NCBI RefSeq assembly: GCF_965638725.1
Contig: NC_134950.1
Span: 29,946,932-30,010,931, forward strand
DNA: 64,000 nt
Direction: 5' to 3'
Origin: Aptenodytes patagonicus
Taxonomy: Eukaryota; Chordata; Aves; Sphenisciformes; Spheniscidae
In this document: one piece after another, positions 1 through 12,253 of the stretch
How positions within the stretch are numbered: position 1 is the stretch's first letter
Layout of the letters: the number at the start of each line of letters is the position of its first letter
The notes under the pieces: generated by a model
Databases searched by the model: none
Seen by the model: only the letters and a program-made list of their open reading frames with translations
Told to the model about the DNA's origin: nothing
Position numbers and translations under genes: made by a program

Positions 1-496
1 ATGTGTAAGCTTAGAGCAAAAGGCTTTAAGAAAAAAAAAGGCTGTTATTTTCTAAGCCCAAAAAGAACTGTTCAGGCTCTTTCCAACCAGTGCTGCTCCC
101 AGAGAATGGTACAGATCCTGCTGGGATATTCTCAATTCCAAAATTACAAAGTAGAAAAGCTAATACCCCCAAACTACTACCACTTTTTATTTCATATTTT
201 TAGATAATGAAAACTTTGCCTTGGTACACAGTAAATCTTAATGGGAAGATAGAGCTGTCTACAAATTAATCAGCAATGACAGATGCCACAATCTAATTAT
301 AGCACTGAAATGTGCAAAGAACTATAATGAAAACTGATTACTATCCACATAATTTCTACAATTTTAATTATAATAAATACTTTAAATGACTGATTATGCA
401 AGTATGTTACATTTGCCTACTCCATTCCTCATTATAAAAATCCTACAGCAATACAGTTGCTATGCTCTATATTTTTGTTCCATTAGTTTACTTATC
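1..496. other. Non-coding flank, nothing recognised
   Basis: AT-rich sequence with no splice-bounded ORF, RNA gene or repeat that I can identify. The 68-codon ORF at the left edge has low-complexity composition typical of chance reading in AT-rich DNA. Confidence 0.5.
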
Positions 497-738
497 TGTC
501 CTGGTTTCGGCAGGGATAGAGTTAATTTCCTTCCCAGTAGCTGGTCCAGTGCTGTGTTTTGGATTTAGCATGAGAACAATGTTGGTAACACACCAATGTT
601 TTAGTTGTTGCTAGGTAATGCTTACACTAGCCAAGGACTTTTCAGCTTCCCATGCTCTACCGACTGAGAAGGCTGGAGGTGCACAAGAAGCTGGGAGGGG
701 GCACAGCCAAACTGGCCAAAGAAACTTTCCATACCATG

Positions 739-746
739 TGACGTCA
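739..746 (+). promoter_or_regulatory. CRE-type palindrome (TGACGTCA) in LTR copy 1
   Basis: A perfect 8-bp cyclic-AMP response element lies in the U3-like part of the LTR, about 10 bp before the degraded TATA position. The same site is in the second LTR copy, so it belongs to the family. CREB/ATF binding is inferred from the motif. Confidence 0.5.
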
Positions 747-858
747 TGCTCAGCACATAAACTGGGGAAAGCTGGCTGGGGGGGGCCGCTGCTCAGGTAC
801 TGGCTGGGCATCGGTTGGTGGGTGGTGAGCAATTGCACTGTGCATCACTTGCTTTGTA

Positions 859-893
859 TATTATTATTATTACATTATTATTGTTATTATTAT
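859..893 (+). repeat. (ATT)n-rich stretch inside LTR copy 1
   Basis: Interrupted ATT/TTA trinucleotide run, present only in the type 1 LTR architecture. Confidence 0.7.
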
Positions 894-1043
894 TTTATTT
901 CAATTATTAAATTGTTTTTATCTCTTAAGAGTTTTTCTCACTTCTACTCTTCCAATTCTCTCCCCCATCCCACCGGGGAGGGGGAGGGGAGTGAGCGAGC
1001 AGCTGTGTGGTGCTCAGTTGCTGACTGAGGTTAAACCACGACA

Positions 1044-3430
1044 TTATTCCATACAAACTATTTTAAATTGCTTTTTCTGAATCAGAAAATTTAATTTACA
1101 CATTAGTTCTGTATGAAGATCCTTAAAGAAGTAACCCAAAATATCTCATCAGTATTTAAGCCACAAATAATACAGAAAAAGAAACATATCAGTCTTACCC
1201 CTTTGAAGATAAAAACAATGAATAAACAAGCAAAGACAAACATCCTGCACAAGCTTTTCTCTTTTCAAAAGCCTAAGAAAACCCAACATGCCCTAATATA
1301 TGTCCAGAAAGTCACCATGAAGGGCTGATTTCAGTCTACGTGATGGAAAATAGAGGGAATCTCAGAACTCGGGAAGTCTTCAGAGAAAGTGATAGGTCAT
1401 CCGAGTAAGCAGCATCTCCTATGCTATCTTCAGCTAAAACATTTAAGGATGAAGATAGATGAATGAAGTGGGGCTATAGAGGCCTGAAGAGCTCAGAAAA
1501 GAGAAAGATGTGTACAGAACAGAAGGAAAGTTTCCTCCTCAAAAAAAGGATATTATGGGTTCCCTGTGAAGGTCGAGCTTGAAGAAGCATACTTGCCTGG
1601 GCATTGAAGTTCCATTTTGAGTTCAAAGCTCCCATTACCACTCTAAAGTAGGGCATTCAAGCAAACAAACCAATTTTTGGTGAGAGAGTGATATACAAAA
1701 ACTCTCTTATGCATTTTAGGGACTTAGTATACTAAGTCCTAAGAGTTAGAGTTTTATGGTAATCATGGAGAAAAATGGCTAGATAGAATATCAAAAGGGT
1801 ACTGAGTCCTTCATTTGGTACCAAATCAGTTTCAATAATACCAAATTCAAATGTAAGCAGTACTAATACACAAAGTTCATGTGCAGTGCATGCAAGCAAT
1901 ACCTAGGCGAGTGTGCACACACACACAGAGAGCCCATTTTTATCAAATGGGAACAACTCCCCCGCATGCTTTTGGGCAGGTAGTGTAGGAATAACAATTC
2001 CCTTCTGCACCTCTCCTCTAAGCGCTGCTGCACCCTAGCTCTGCATACACACACCCTCTCACGCAAGGAATTTGTGTGCACATGCTTAATTCAAGCCTAT
2101 ACAAAAATAGCAGTATAGTGGTGTTGCCTCTAGCTTTCAGAGGCTGGCCCATAAAACTTTATCACTTGATAAAACATTTACTTTGCCAAAACAGGCTTTG
2201 CACATGGGTGAATATGTGTCTCCTTTTACAACAACACTGCATAGCCTTCAATGTCCAAGTCATTTTGTAAAATTCCATTCAAATTGACCTATATTCTGAA
2301 TATGCTAACACCTATCCTGCACTATGGGACTGAAAGACAGAAGAGTGTTCTGATGAGACTGGGAAAAAGGTGGGGAGAGATACAAAATATTTAAAGAAAA
2401 AGTTTTGAAAACATAAAAGTCTAAATTGGCCCAGATGCTTAACTGCTTTGAGTGTCCCTGGGCATACAGCTTGTGCCTAATGAAGCAGTATTAGTATAGC
2501 CTTTGGATGTAAGCAACACATTCAGCCGCCCTTGACTCATCACTGAAAATAATCGGGCCACACTAAAGGATATCGGATGAGTGCCAGAGATATGTGTCAT
2601 TCAAGGTGTAAATGTCATAATTATTTCAACTAGGAGAAAAAATGCCCAAAATAAAACCCTTGTAAAAGCTGGCAACATAAAGTACATTCTCATTTTAAAG
2701 ACAAATGCATTTAAAAATAAAACCATTTATTTGCTTCTCAGAGTTGCAGTGTTCCCTGTTTTTATCCATAATTTACTGTCATTCATCACTTAATTCATTT
2801 TAATTCTGGTAAATTAGTTTTATTTTCTAATCCTTCTTAGCAAGTTGATGTGACAGATGGAAAACTATCCATATTAGAGCTCATATTCTTCACTGTTCAG
2901 GGATTTTCATGGGGTTTCCAAACAAGAATGGATGGAATAATTGTCCTGCTTGTACAATATGATGTTTGACCCAGAAAGGAGCAGCAGCCATTTGACAGCA
3001 TTAAAAAAAAAATACGTTGTAGGGTAAAATCTCATCTCTTCTATTGCTGTTGAATTGGATGCAAGTATTCTCACCAGACACACAGAAGTCTTAACCTGAT
3101 TATTTCAAAGTGCCACGGTGCTTCAGCTCATAAGAACAAATTCTGCTTCCTCAGCATTCTTCTCTGCAGCCAGGGTAACCCCACCTGCTGCTCCATCTTA
3201 AGGACAGCAAGGAGTCTACTACAGCCTTGAAACAAGCAGGTGCAACAGCTTAGCTGAAACACTAGTGGTTGATTATTTCAGGTGAAAAGGCTTCAGATAT
3301 GATCCTCCCAGTCAGTGACATCCCTGTGCAAGCATTGTGCTTCACCATGGTGCATGGAAGGAGGATGAGAGACAATGGGCATAAATTGAAACAAGGAGGT
3401 TCTTTTTCCCCATGACACTGCTGTGAGTAG
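1044..3430. other. Non-coding stretch, no gene seen
   Basis: AT-rich DNA with short chance ORFs only. A short CA run (about 1916-1927) and an A-run (about 3003-3011) are the only low-complexity features noted. Confidence 0.45.
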
Positions 3431-3484
3431 GAGGCTGGATGGACTAGAGAATTCTGGAGGTCCCGTCCAACTTGAATCATAGTC
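3431..3484 (+). mobile_element. Old CR1 LINE 3'-end fragment
   Basis: The order GGCTGGATGGACTAGA, then CTGGAGGTCCC, then GTCCAAC, then GAATCATAG follows the conserved tail of avian CR1 elements (a GGTTGGACT... GAGGTCC... TCCAACC... ATTCTATG pattern). It also parallels the tails of the two younger copies in this window (near 15340-15394 and 39610-39671). The several substitutions indicate an old insertion. Its left boundary is unclear because the preceding sequence has decayed beyond recognition by eye. Confidence 0.6.
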
Positions 3485-6400
3485 CTGCATATGCAGAAAG
3501 AATAGGAATATGGTTATTACTAGGACTGGCTTTCTGCATTTGAATGAATCAAAATGCAGCAATAGCTGCTGTTACTGCATCTGAAACCAAAGTGACTACA
3601 TCCCTTTTTGCTAAAATTTCTGATAAAAAGCTGGATTTGTAGCACACAAATTTTTTTAAAGCTAAACATTAGTCTTTATGAAAATAAACACGCATCATAC
3701 AGAGTAAAACATATGTAACTCTTGTACAAACTTGAATTGTACATTCATTTACTTTTTCTTTAATGGTCATAAAAGTCTTTCAGTTTATTTGAGGAAATGA
3801 GAGATCAGGGGAATCTGACCTTGACATATCCTTGGTTTCAAATGAAACAAAAAAATAAGAGCCAAGAGTCATTTTAGGTACTACATATTGTTTGAGTCTC
3901 AAACCAAGACATCTTTAAGGTGTGTGGGGGTGGGTTTGCTTTGGTTTGGTTTTTTTTCCTAGTGTAGCAGTTCCTCTCTCTTTCCCACTTCTGTTTCAAT
4001 GATCTGAACAAACATTGAGGAAAACTGATCATGGAGAACCTGTCAATGTGCCACAAATGCATAATGAATTCATAAGAACTAAAAGATAATTATTTTCTTA
4101 CCCCCTTGATTATAAATAACCACGCTGTTATTTGTAAAAAATGAAGAACAACATAAGCAAGGAATGTGATTTTAAAGTTGACAAATCACCTAAATTGTTT
4201 CATAGCATCCTAGCTATTTTTCAAGCATTCTGAATAATTTGATGAGATAAATGATTTTCTCAAAAGGAACTGCTGACTCAGATTCCTAGAAGCATTTCTT
4301 TTGGCACAAGTGTGTATCTTCAATCCTCTGTAACATCTAGACCTCAGTTTGGCTAAGATACTAAACACACACTTTCAGCACTTAGATTTTTAGAAAATGT
4401 GTTAGAAAAGCATCAGTCTGGTTGTTTATGCTGCAGTCCTCAACACTGGCCTGGGGTGTAAGTGGTCACAGTGTCAGTGCTGGGGCCAGAGCCCTTCATC
4501 TCACACAGACTGCTCAACAGCAGTGGATGTGCAGTGAGGACTCTGAGCAGGGAGAAGATCCAGGCTCTGACCACAGGTTGAGATGTCAGAACCTGCAGCA
4601 TTGCAGAAAGCATACAGCAGGGATCAGGACTTGAGCCTAGGGGAAGTGGAGGGCAAGGAGTGGTGTTGAAACATGACTGCCTTTGCAAATCCTGGGTTTC
4701 ATACAGTAATTCTCTTTTGAAGTCTCTTTTCTTAGCCTAGGGAGCACTGACTGTTTTGTTGCATAGTAGCACACTTCCAAAGAATAACCTGTGCTCAGGA
4801 CATTCTTCAAGGGCAAATATCTCTGGAAACATCACAAGCAGAAGCAGGCCTTCAAACTGGGTCTGCCGCATATAAATCAAATCTTAGCATCCTGGTGCTT
4901 CCTGATGGCCCTCTGTTAAATCACTAGAACTGAATCATAGATTGTGTTGTCAGAAGGGTCCAAGGTAGGCTAGAACACTGCCTCCAAAGAAGAAAGTCAA
5001 AAGACTCAAAATAAAGATATGAGAGACAAAGAGGAACAGTAGTACTAGGACAAATGAATTTTAAAAGGATCTGTTATTAAGCTGTTGTAAAAAAACCTGA
5101 CATTTTGCCACTATATGAGATTTAAAATCTTCACATGATGAAGAGTTCATGAGTAAAAAACCAAGTTGTGACAGCCATTCCCTGTTTAAATCTTCAAAAA
5201 GATCAAAGACCTCTTTGTCTTTTGCTTCATGCTCCTGGAATTGGTTTCAGATTTTAGCACTATCTGTATGGTTTTGAAAAAGGGCCATCATTGTCAACAC
5301 AAATTAAGTCGCTGAATTTGTTATTTCAATTCCATACTAGTGATCAAAACACTTCTATTCTTGACAGAGATTTCTCAAGAAACAAGACTGAAGCACTTCT
5401 ATATTCCAGCTCCAGCAGAGGAAGACAATCAAAGAGGCCCAGCACCCAGTAGAGTACTCTGAGGAAAGAGATGAAGGAGAGCACACACTTCCAATTACAA
5501 ATGCAGAAACAAGTAAATAAAATCCCAGAAGTTTTATTAACTGGTGTTATTCTAAAGCATTTTCTTTTGACAGATTGAACATCTCACAGTTACAAACTGG
5601 TAGCTAATGAGAATCAGTGTCTTGACATGTAGTTTCTGCTTTGGTATTGCAATAGGCAGGGCCCCATGAGGTTGCCCCTAAAACTACAGGAGTGGTGGGT
5701 GGGGGACTGTTATTCAGAGCAACCTATTTCCAGTTTCACCATCTGCTATCTCGTGTTTAATATTTACATAAAGCTTACAGAAAAAATAATAATTATGCAT
5801 GCAGTAAGAAAACCGTGCATAAATATTTCTCATAACACTATTTTACCAGTTTCTTCTCAGAAGTCAGTAACAGAAGAAAGAAGCCTGAAGCCAGAAATGT
5901 GCTAATTAAGGTGCACAGATATTAATCAAGAGGCTTAAGAAGAAGAGAGAAAGGAAACGACTTGGTTCCCTGCATTGGAAGATGATATCCTGGTGCTAAT
6001 TCACAGGAAATGACAACAAGGCAATAAACAGGAAAGAGAAATGCAGATAATTTCATCTGGGACTGAAGAAGAAAAGTCTTGCCCCAAACCCTAACCTGAA
6101 TGACTTCAGTAAACAACTTCCAAAACACAAACAGGAGAACTGCAGCTCCAAGAGCTCCCAAAGATCCACCAATCCCTAAATTATTTTTTTGGCCAGTTAG
6201 CCAGGTTTGAAGGCCAGCTTAGATCCTGAAACTGCTAGGGAGAATCTTTATTGTCAAATACATTTTAATAATTTATTTTATGATTTTTTTAATAAGTTTG
6301 ATTCATTTTTCTAAATCTATGGTCCTAAATCTATTTTATTTTAAATCCTGCTACATGTAACACGACTGAATAAACAAGGCATTCCTCCATATAGTGTTGG

Positions 6401-7950
6401 CAATTTTGTAAAACATCCTGCATCATCTCCTGTTTCTCCCGAGCACCAAGTTGTAACAGGTTTTCCTGTCTCCAAGCTGCACAGGCAGGCTCTGTACAGA
6501 TGCAGCCGTCCCCAGGGATGAAGGACCAGCAAGGAAAGCTGCTGATTGTAACAAGGCATGGCAGGGGAGGTGGGGATTTCCTAAATCTCAGTGTGCAACA
6601 ATTCAATGTAAAAAGTGGTATCTCAGGGAAAAACTGAAGGAAAAAGTGGCTCTTCGCTACCCCATAAAAGAACCTAACGCATAAATACTCAAAGAATGAG
6701 CAGAGGTTAATAAATGAAATACTGCAGAGATGCTGGCCTTTGCTACAGACAGCTGTGGGACCAGGGCAGGAACCACACCACACCTGACGTGGAGCAGCAC
6801 TGACGTTCTCCAGTTTAGCCAGCAAAACTTCCTAAACTTCCAGGTACTACTCAGCTAATAAAATGTTTGTCTGTTCTTGTAATCTTTACACATCATTAAC
6901 CCTTACTGGCACGAGAGTCTTAGCTCTGATCTCTCGTCTCTGAACAAAGAGTAGTTCTGTCAAAGTAAACAATTATGACAGAGATGCTGAGATCATAATC
7001 GGGCCAATTAATGTGAGGTTCCCATAACTTCCATCAAAGTGCCAATCATGTGTTGCTAATGACTGGAGCCTCATTCTCCCATTTGTATCTTTTTCTCCCC
7101 CCCTCCCCCTTAGTCTTTATTATGTGCAATCCACTAAACATCACCCAAATTTCTTAATCATAACACATCTCTTAATTAGACTTCATCCTAAAAAATTATA
7201 TTCTTCTGTGATACTCCGGAACACACCACTAAAACATTTGTAATGAAGGCAAATACTTTGCTCACATCATTGCAGGGTGGATCCAGGCTCTGTCTTCTCC
7301 CTGCTATGTTTCATTTCAAAGGACTTAAAGATTCCCAGTGTTATCATGGAGCATCTCCTCCCAATCCACAGCCCAGCATCCTTCACTGGACATCTTCTAG
7401 GATGTCAGAAGCAGAAAATGCTTTTCTTTTAAAACCTAAAGAAAATAGTTCCCCTTTTTGGACACAGGCTTAATTATAATGTACTTACACATACACTTAG
7501 AGCTGCATACATTTTTTTTCGTAGTATTTATCAGATTTTGAATAATGGACTTGAATTTGTGTTTACACAAAAAAAAAAGAAATTTTATTTTCTCAGCAGG
7601 AGGATGGCACTTTCACTTAGTCTTTTCATCTTAATGATCCTTTATTTTCTTTGTTTTCTTCATTTTATTATGGAATAGAAGACACATATTCCCCATCCCA
7701 TAACCTAATGGATAAGGTAAACTCACAGGAGATTTGAGTCTGAATCTCCTGACCAGGAGGAACTGAAGTTCAATCTTCTTTGTCCTGAATGCACGCTTTA
7801 TACTCTGATCTCCTGTACATAAGGAGTGATATCCCTAGTGACATACCTCAAAAGAAAGCAGCTGCCATATTTAAATCTTGTCCAAATTGATGTGTTTGGC
7901 ACACACTGATAACACTTATTAGATCTGTGTCAGGGGAGACAGACAGTGAC
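3485..7950. other. Non-coding stretch with one possible old CR1 remnant
   Basis: No supported gene. At 4931-4975 the order GAATCATAG ... AGAAGGGTCC recalls the antisense CR1 tail. On the minus strand at 6096-6175 an 80-bp open segment encodes a hydrophobic stretch between AG and GT dinucleotides (see findings). The 164-codon minus ORF at 6331-6825 has no recognisable domain. Confidence 0.4.
4931..4975 (-). mobile_element. Possible decayed CR1 3'-end fragment (antisense)
   Basis: GAATCATAG followed by GTGTTG..AGAAGGGTCC resembles the antisense CR1 terminus (GAATCATAG...GGTTGGAAGGGACC). The match is short and divergent. Confidence 0.3.
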
Positions 7951-8201
7951 TCTCCTGGTTTCAGCAGGGATAGAGTTAATTTCCTTCCTAGTAGCTGGTA
8001 CAGTGCTGTGTTTTGGATTTATCAACAATGTTGATAACACACCGATGTTTTAGTTGTTGCTAGACAGTGCTTACACTAGTCAAGGACTTTTCAGCTTCCC
8101 ATGCTCTACCGACTGAGAAGGCTGGGGGTGCACAGGAAGCTGGGAGGGGGCACAGCCAGGACAGCTGACCCCAACTGGCCAGAGGGATATTCCATACCAT
8201 G

Positions 8202-8224
8202 TGACGTCATGCTCAGCATATAAA
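8202..8224 (+). promoter_or_regulatory. LTR core promoter: CRE plus TATA box
   Basis: TGACGTCA at 8202-8209 is followed 9 bp later by TATAAA at 8219-8224. This is the usual order in retroviral U3 promoters. Of the three LTRs here, only this one keeps both motifs intact. Confidence 0.5.
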
Positions 8225-8405
8225 GCTGGGGGAAAAAGAAGGAAGGGGGGGACGTTTGGAGTGATGGCGTTTGTCTTCCCAAGTAACCGTTACGCGTGAT
8301 GGAGCCTGGCTTTCCTGGAGATGGCTGAACACCTGCCTGCCGATGGGAAGTAGTGAATGAATTCCTTGTTTTGCTTTGCTTGCATGCGTGGCTTTTGCTT
8401 TACCT

Positions 8406-8411
8406 ATTAAA
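8406..8411 (+). terminator. ATTAAA polyadenylation-type signal in LTR copy 2
   Basis: ATTAAA lies about 180 bp downstream of the TATA box, with T-rich sequence after it, consistent with the R region of an LTR. The same motif appears in reverse complement in LTR copy 3. Confidence 0.35.
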
Positions 8412-8538
8412 CTGTCTTTATCTCAACCCATGACTTTTCTCACTTTTACCCTTCCGATTCTCTCCCCCATCCCACTGTGGGGGGAGTGAGCAAGCGGCTG
8501 TGTGGTGCTTGGTTGCCAGCTGAGGTTAAACCATGACA

Positions 8539-11500
8539 TACCTAAGTTCTGGACCTTAACCAAACTGAGGTGTTTGGTCTTATTAAACCAAAGTATTTCT
8601 GTACATTTCTAGACAAGACTTTGTTAAAAATGGTGCACCTAGGAAGCTTAAATACCACCATCCAAGTAAAAATCAGCAAGGATTTTCCAGTCTCAAATTT
8701 TTGAATTAAGATTCAAGCCATAGGAGTCTCAATTTATGGGAAGGTTGGGTTGTTGGTTGAGGAATGGCATAATTAAAATCTAATATATTCTTTCACAAAG
8801 GAGGCTGCTATGGATGAACGAGAAATAATCCTTTATGTCAGAGACAATAAAAGATAGATTATTTTAGAAAGTTTAAGGATTTTCTTTAGCTATTTTGAAT
8901 TATGAAGTATCCTATATACCAAAGATAAACATTAATTTGTAGAAAACAATTTCAGCAGAGGGTGAAGAAGCACAGTGCAATTATAGAGCTGAAGAGATCT
9001 AATTTCTCTTTATCCATTGCTCTAGAAGGCCTACATTATAGAATTGTGCGAGTTATGTTTAATAGAAGTCCAAAGCTATTGCTGTCAGAGGGGAACTTAG
9101 TCTTTTCAAAAGCAGCTTATTATAAGTGAAATTAGTAGAAGAGTGGAAGAAACCTGAAAGGTTTTCTTGGGGGTGGGGGGATCTTTTGGGGCTTTGGAGG
9201 GGGGTGCCTTATGAAGGTCAGGATAATTAAATTGATCCAACAAAAGATGAAGTTTGCTGGACAGACTGGTTCATTAGGAGTGTTTCCTCCAGAGGTTTTC
9301 ATTCTGCATGTGTTCGTAAGTCTGACATGCACAGACATCATAATAGCCTGAAACCAGAAACGTTCACTTTTTTATTTTCTGTAGTATCTCATGCCCAGGA
9401 AGACAGAGCTCCTGCCTGGGTAAAGGTGATAATGCAAGACATTTTAGTCTGTGAAGTAGGAAGATATACGAGGTATACACTGCCTAAAAAAGAACGTATA
9501 AATCTCATAAATTAGTGCAAGAGGAGTAGAGGGGAAATCTAGAGGAAATAGAATTAAGTACTGGGTTTTCAGCTCGTTCAGTTTTAGGCCTCAAGGACCT
9601 TTTTCACTGTGTCAGCAACAGGAAAATATCCTGGACATTTTGCTAGCATTTCAGAAGATTAGGCTGAAGAAAGATCACAAATACCTTATCACTATAAATC
9701 CCAAAACACTATGGTATAATCTGAAAGGAGGTCCTAAAAATGTACAAATATATTTCACAAGTTTACCGATATTGTGCTTGTGACTCATGTTGCAATTTGA
9801 CAGAATAAGCCTGTTTTAGCCACTTTTAATAACTATTATTAAAATTTAACAAGCAAGTGCACTTAAGCAAGCATGTTACTATGCTAATTATCTTAGTAAA
9901 GTAACTAACTAACTTAGTCAAAGATAGATTACAGTTTCAAGGTAAGGTCATGAGGAAGACTACAATCATAAGTTCATAAATTAATTTAGCAGATAATCAA
10001 ATTAAATTGTGAGTCTGATGCTACAGGGCAAGGGATCCTGTGTGCTCCTTTGCTTTTGCAATGTACGTTTTTCCATCTACTATGTCTCAGGGACCACCTT
10101 TGTAGCTTTGGATTAATCAAGTAAAAGCAAGTGTTTAAAAAAAAAAAAACCAAAAAAACCCCAACCCACAAATCCAAATCCTCTTAGAGCTTAAAGACTG
10201 TTCCACTGAGTCATACTGAGAAGTTTCATCATTTGAAAAAATCAATTAAGCAATTATAGATTAAGGAATTTTTTGAGAATAAAAAATCTGAACATAGCTA
10301 GGATACATGCTTGGAAAACACACCTTTACCTTCTGGCTGATTTTAGTGATCCACAGGCAGTAGTAGTAGTTTGTTATTAAAAAAAAAGCCAACAAACTTT
10401 AATGAATGCATTTTCTCTACAAGTTTTTAATATGTCTGTTAATGTTTTCAGCATTTCCTAACATGATCTGGGTTTCTGACTGACAAAGAATAATGGAAGT
10501 AACAGCAACAAATTCATGACTTCTCAGGATGGTGTCTGTCCTGAAAATACAAGCTGCCTTTTATATTTTATCAAAGTAAAGTCTATGCATAAACAATTAA
10601 AGTTTTCCCAGGTTTAAATCATATTGGCCTCAAATCTCACAAGGGTATATATTAGTACTAGAGTGACAAATGGAATACTACCAGCACCTGGAAATTTTCA
10701 GAGTGAGAAAAATTGCTGAAAAGTATCCCTTGTATCATATAAAAGATGGATGACATTCTCATCATAAGCAGAAACAAGCTGAACAACTGTCCACCCCAGA
10801 GAACTAACTTCCAGGGAAAGAGACATCAGGACATGGTTTAAAGAAAGTGCATTTCATGAGTCCAAAAAATGGTGTATGCCAGCTACAGATAGATAGGAAA
10901 TTCATTCAGAGGCAAAATCACAGCAAAAGAAAAAAACTCAATACTACACAAAAGGCCTAAGCTATGACTATGTTTATCATTAATTATTACATTTCTCTCA
11001 AGTGTTTCAAGCTATTTCCAGGCATTTCATTACCTGCTGGGGAAGGATATCTTTATAATATGAATATCTGGGCAGCCTAAAAAGCTACTTGGAACTATTT
11101 GTTCATTTGGCAAGACAGAAATTAAACCTTTTATGCAATGCTTCCTATGTCAGACATAGACTTGTCTCATAATACAAAAGATATTAAAGATTTGCCAGCT
11201 TACTATGTTTCCAGGTCAGAGAGTAAGAATGAACAAAATTACTCTTGCTTTGAGAAATAAAAGTTTTGTAAGAATTAGAAAATATATATAAAAAAATAGA
11301 ATTTTATGTGATGCTTTGGACAGGTTACATGACTTTGGTATTATTCTTCCATGAGAAGATTATGGCAGCCAAAGCAGCTGTCCAGCTGCACACCGGGGTT
11401 TAATATTATCAGCATGTGAATTAAATGGTCTAAAAAGCACAAATTTATCCATCTTCTACTGGGAAGACTTTTCTTAACAAACAGGTACCAAAACAATCCG

Positions 11501-12253
11501 TTTTTAAGGAGCTTTCAAGAGAAACTGTTATGTTTATAACAACGAGCAATAGTAAAATTTCACAAGCAAGAAATTAGGTTAGGGAAGATGTGATTCCATC
11601 CCTGTATATCCTACAGGGCTAGTTAAAACATTGTAATGGAAGACAATCCTACCAATTTGGAGCCCATAGTACAGAGCAGAGCAATCATCACTCATGGGAC
11701 ACCAATGGTTCCAGCCATCCAAGCTCCTGCAGTCTTGGTGTGCACTGAGCAAGAGAATACAGTCATGGATACCATAAGTGCCTACACATCAGGTGTACCT
11801 AACTATGGCGCAGGGGAAATACCTTGTTCAAAAGTTTTGTATTTGGACACCCCCCATCTGTAGGATTGTATAGGTGTCTCTGCTCCAGAGTTCTCCACAC
11901 AGCCACAGCTGGTCAACCATACAAACCCTACAAACGTGCAATCCCATGCAGTGGAAAAAAGTTTTACTCATAATAATACTACTGCCAAGCAATAGTAAGT
12001 GCATACAACGACCTCAGACAGCTCTGTGGGCACTTGTGAAACGCTCACAAAAGTTTACAACACTTTACAACAACACTTGTCACAAAGGGCAGACCAAATT
12101 TTACAACTGTGGAGTTAAAAGGCTTTCTGAGCAAGAATGAGACTAAGCAAATTCAGAGTTCTCCATATATCTGTCTTCAAATAGTCTGGCACAGAGAAGC
12201 CTAGGACTGTTTAATTGGGCAGAGTGTAATATTACAGGGAATACCTGAAACAG
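8539..12253. other. Non-coding spacer between two inverted LTR copies
   Basis: About 3.7 kb without a recognisable gene. There is an A-run near 10137-10150. Short ORFs such as 11636-11863 show no domain or splice framework. No retroviral internal sequence is present, so the two flanking LTRs are not the ends of one provirus, as their opposite orientation also shows. Confidence 0.45.

Larger units (their letters stand above)
497..1043 (+). mobile_element. Solo LTR, avian endogenous retrovirus family (architecture type 1)
   Basis: The element begins TGTCCTGGTTT and ends AACCACGACA. Its termini form an imperfect inverted repeat, and TG...CA ends are typical of retroviral LTRs. The bases just outside (TTATC at 492-496, TTATT at 1044-1048) look like a 5-bp target-site duplication with one mismatch. 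No gag, pol or env sequence is attached, so it is a solo LTR left by recombination between the two LTRs of a provirus. Its first ~270 bp and last ~90 bp match the LTR at 7951-8538. The centre differs: it holds a G-rich run near 778 and an ATT-rich stretch at 859-893, where the other copy has an unrelated ~170-bp segment. A TGACGTCA site lies at 739-746. The TATA region reads CACATAAA, a degraded version of that in the second copy. I am confident this is an LTR of this repeated family; the ERV class (ERVL or ERVK) was not determined. Confidence 0.85.
7951..8538 (+). mobile_element. Solo LTR, avian endogenous retrovirus family (architecture type 2)
   Basis: It starts TCTCCTGGTTT (the first dinucleotide mutated from TG to TC) and ends AACCATGACA. 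Its first ~270 bp align with the LTR at 497-1043. It then carries a segment that copy 1 lacks, including the CGTTACGCGTGATGG region and a poly(A)-signal-like ATTAAA at 8406-8411. The CRE (8202-8209) and TATA box (TATAAA, 8219-8224) are intact and correctly spaced for a U3 promoter. No internal retroviral sequence flanks it. No target-site duplication is evident: GTGAC precedes it and TACCT follows. It could still have promoter activity, but nothing here shows transcription. Confidence 0.85.

Noticed and set aside
618..1028. 136-codon ORF on the + strand
   Set aside because: It lies wholly inside the solo LTR, which does not encode protein; the reading is through promoter and ATT-repeat sequence.
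6331..6825. 164-codon minus-strand ORF, the longest outside the CR1 copies
   Set aside because: No recognisable domain or signal and low-complexity aromatic/Cys-rich composition; no splice or promoter framework. Treated as chance.
7677..7714. 38-bp segment with T-rich acceptor and AAG|GTAAAC donor
   Set aside because: Only 12 codons, no partner exon found nearby, and such pairs arise often by chance in AT-rich DNA.
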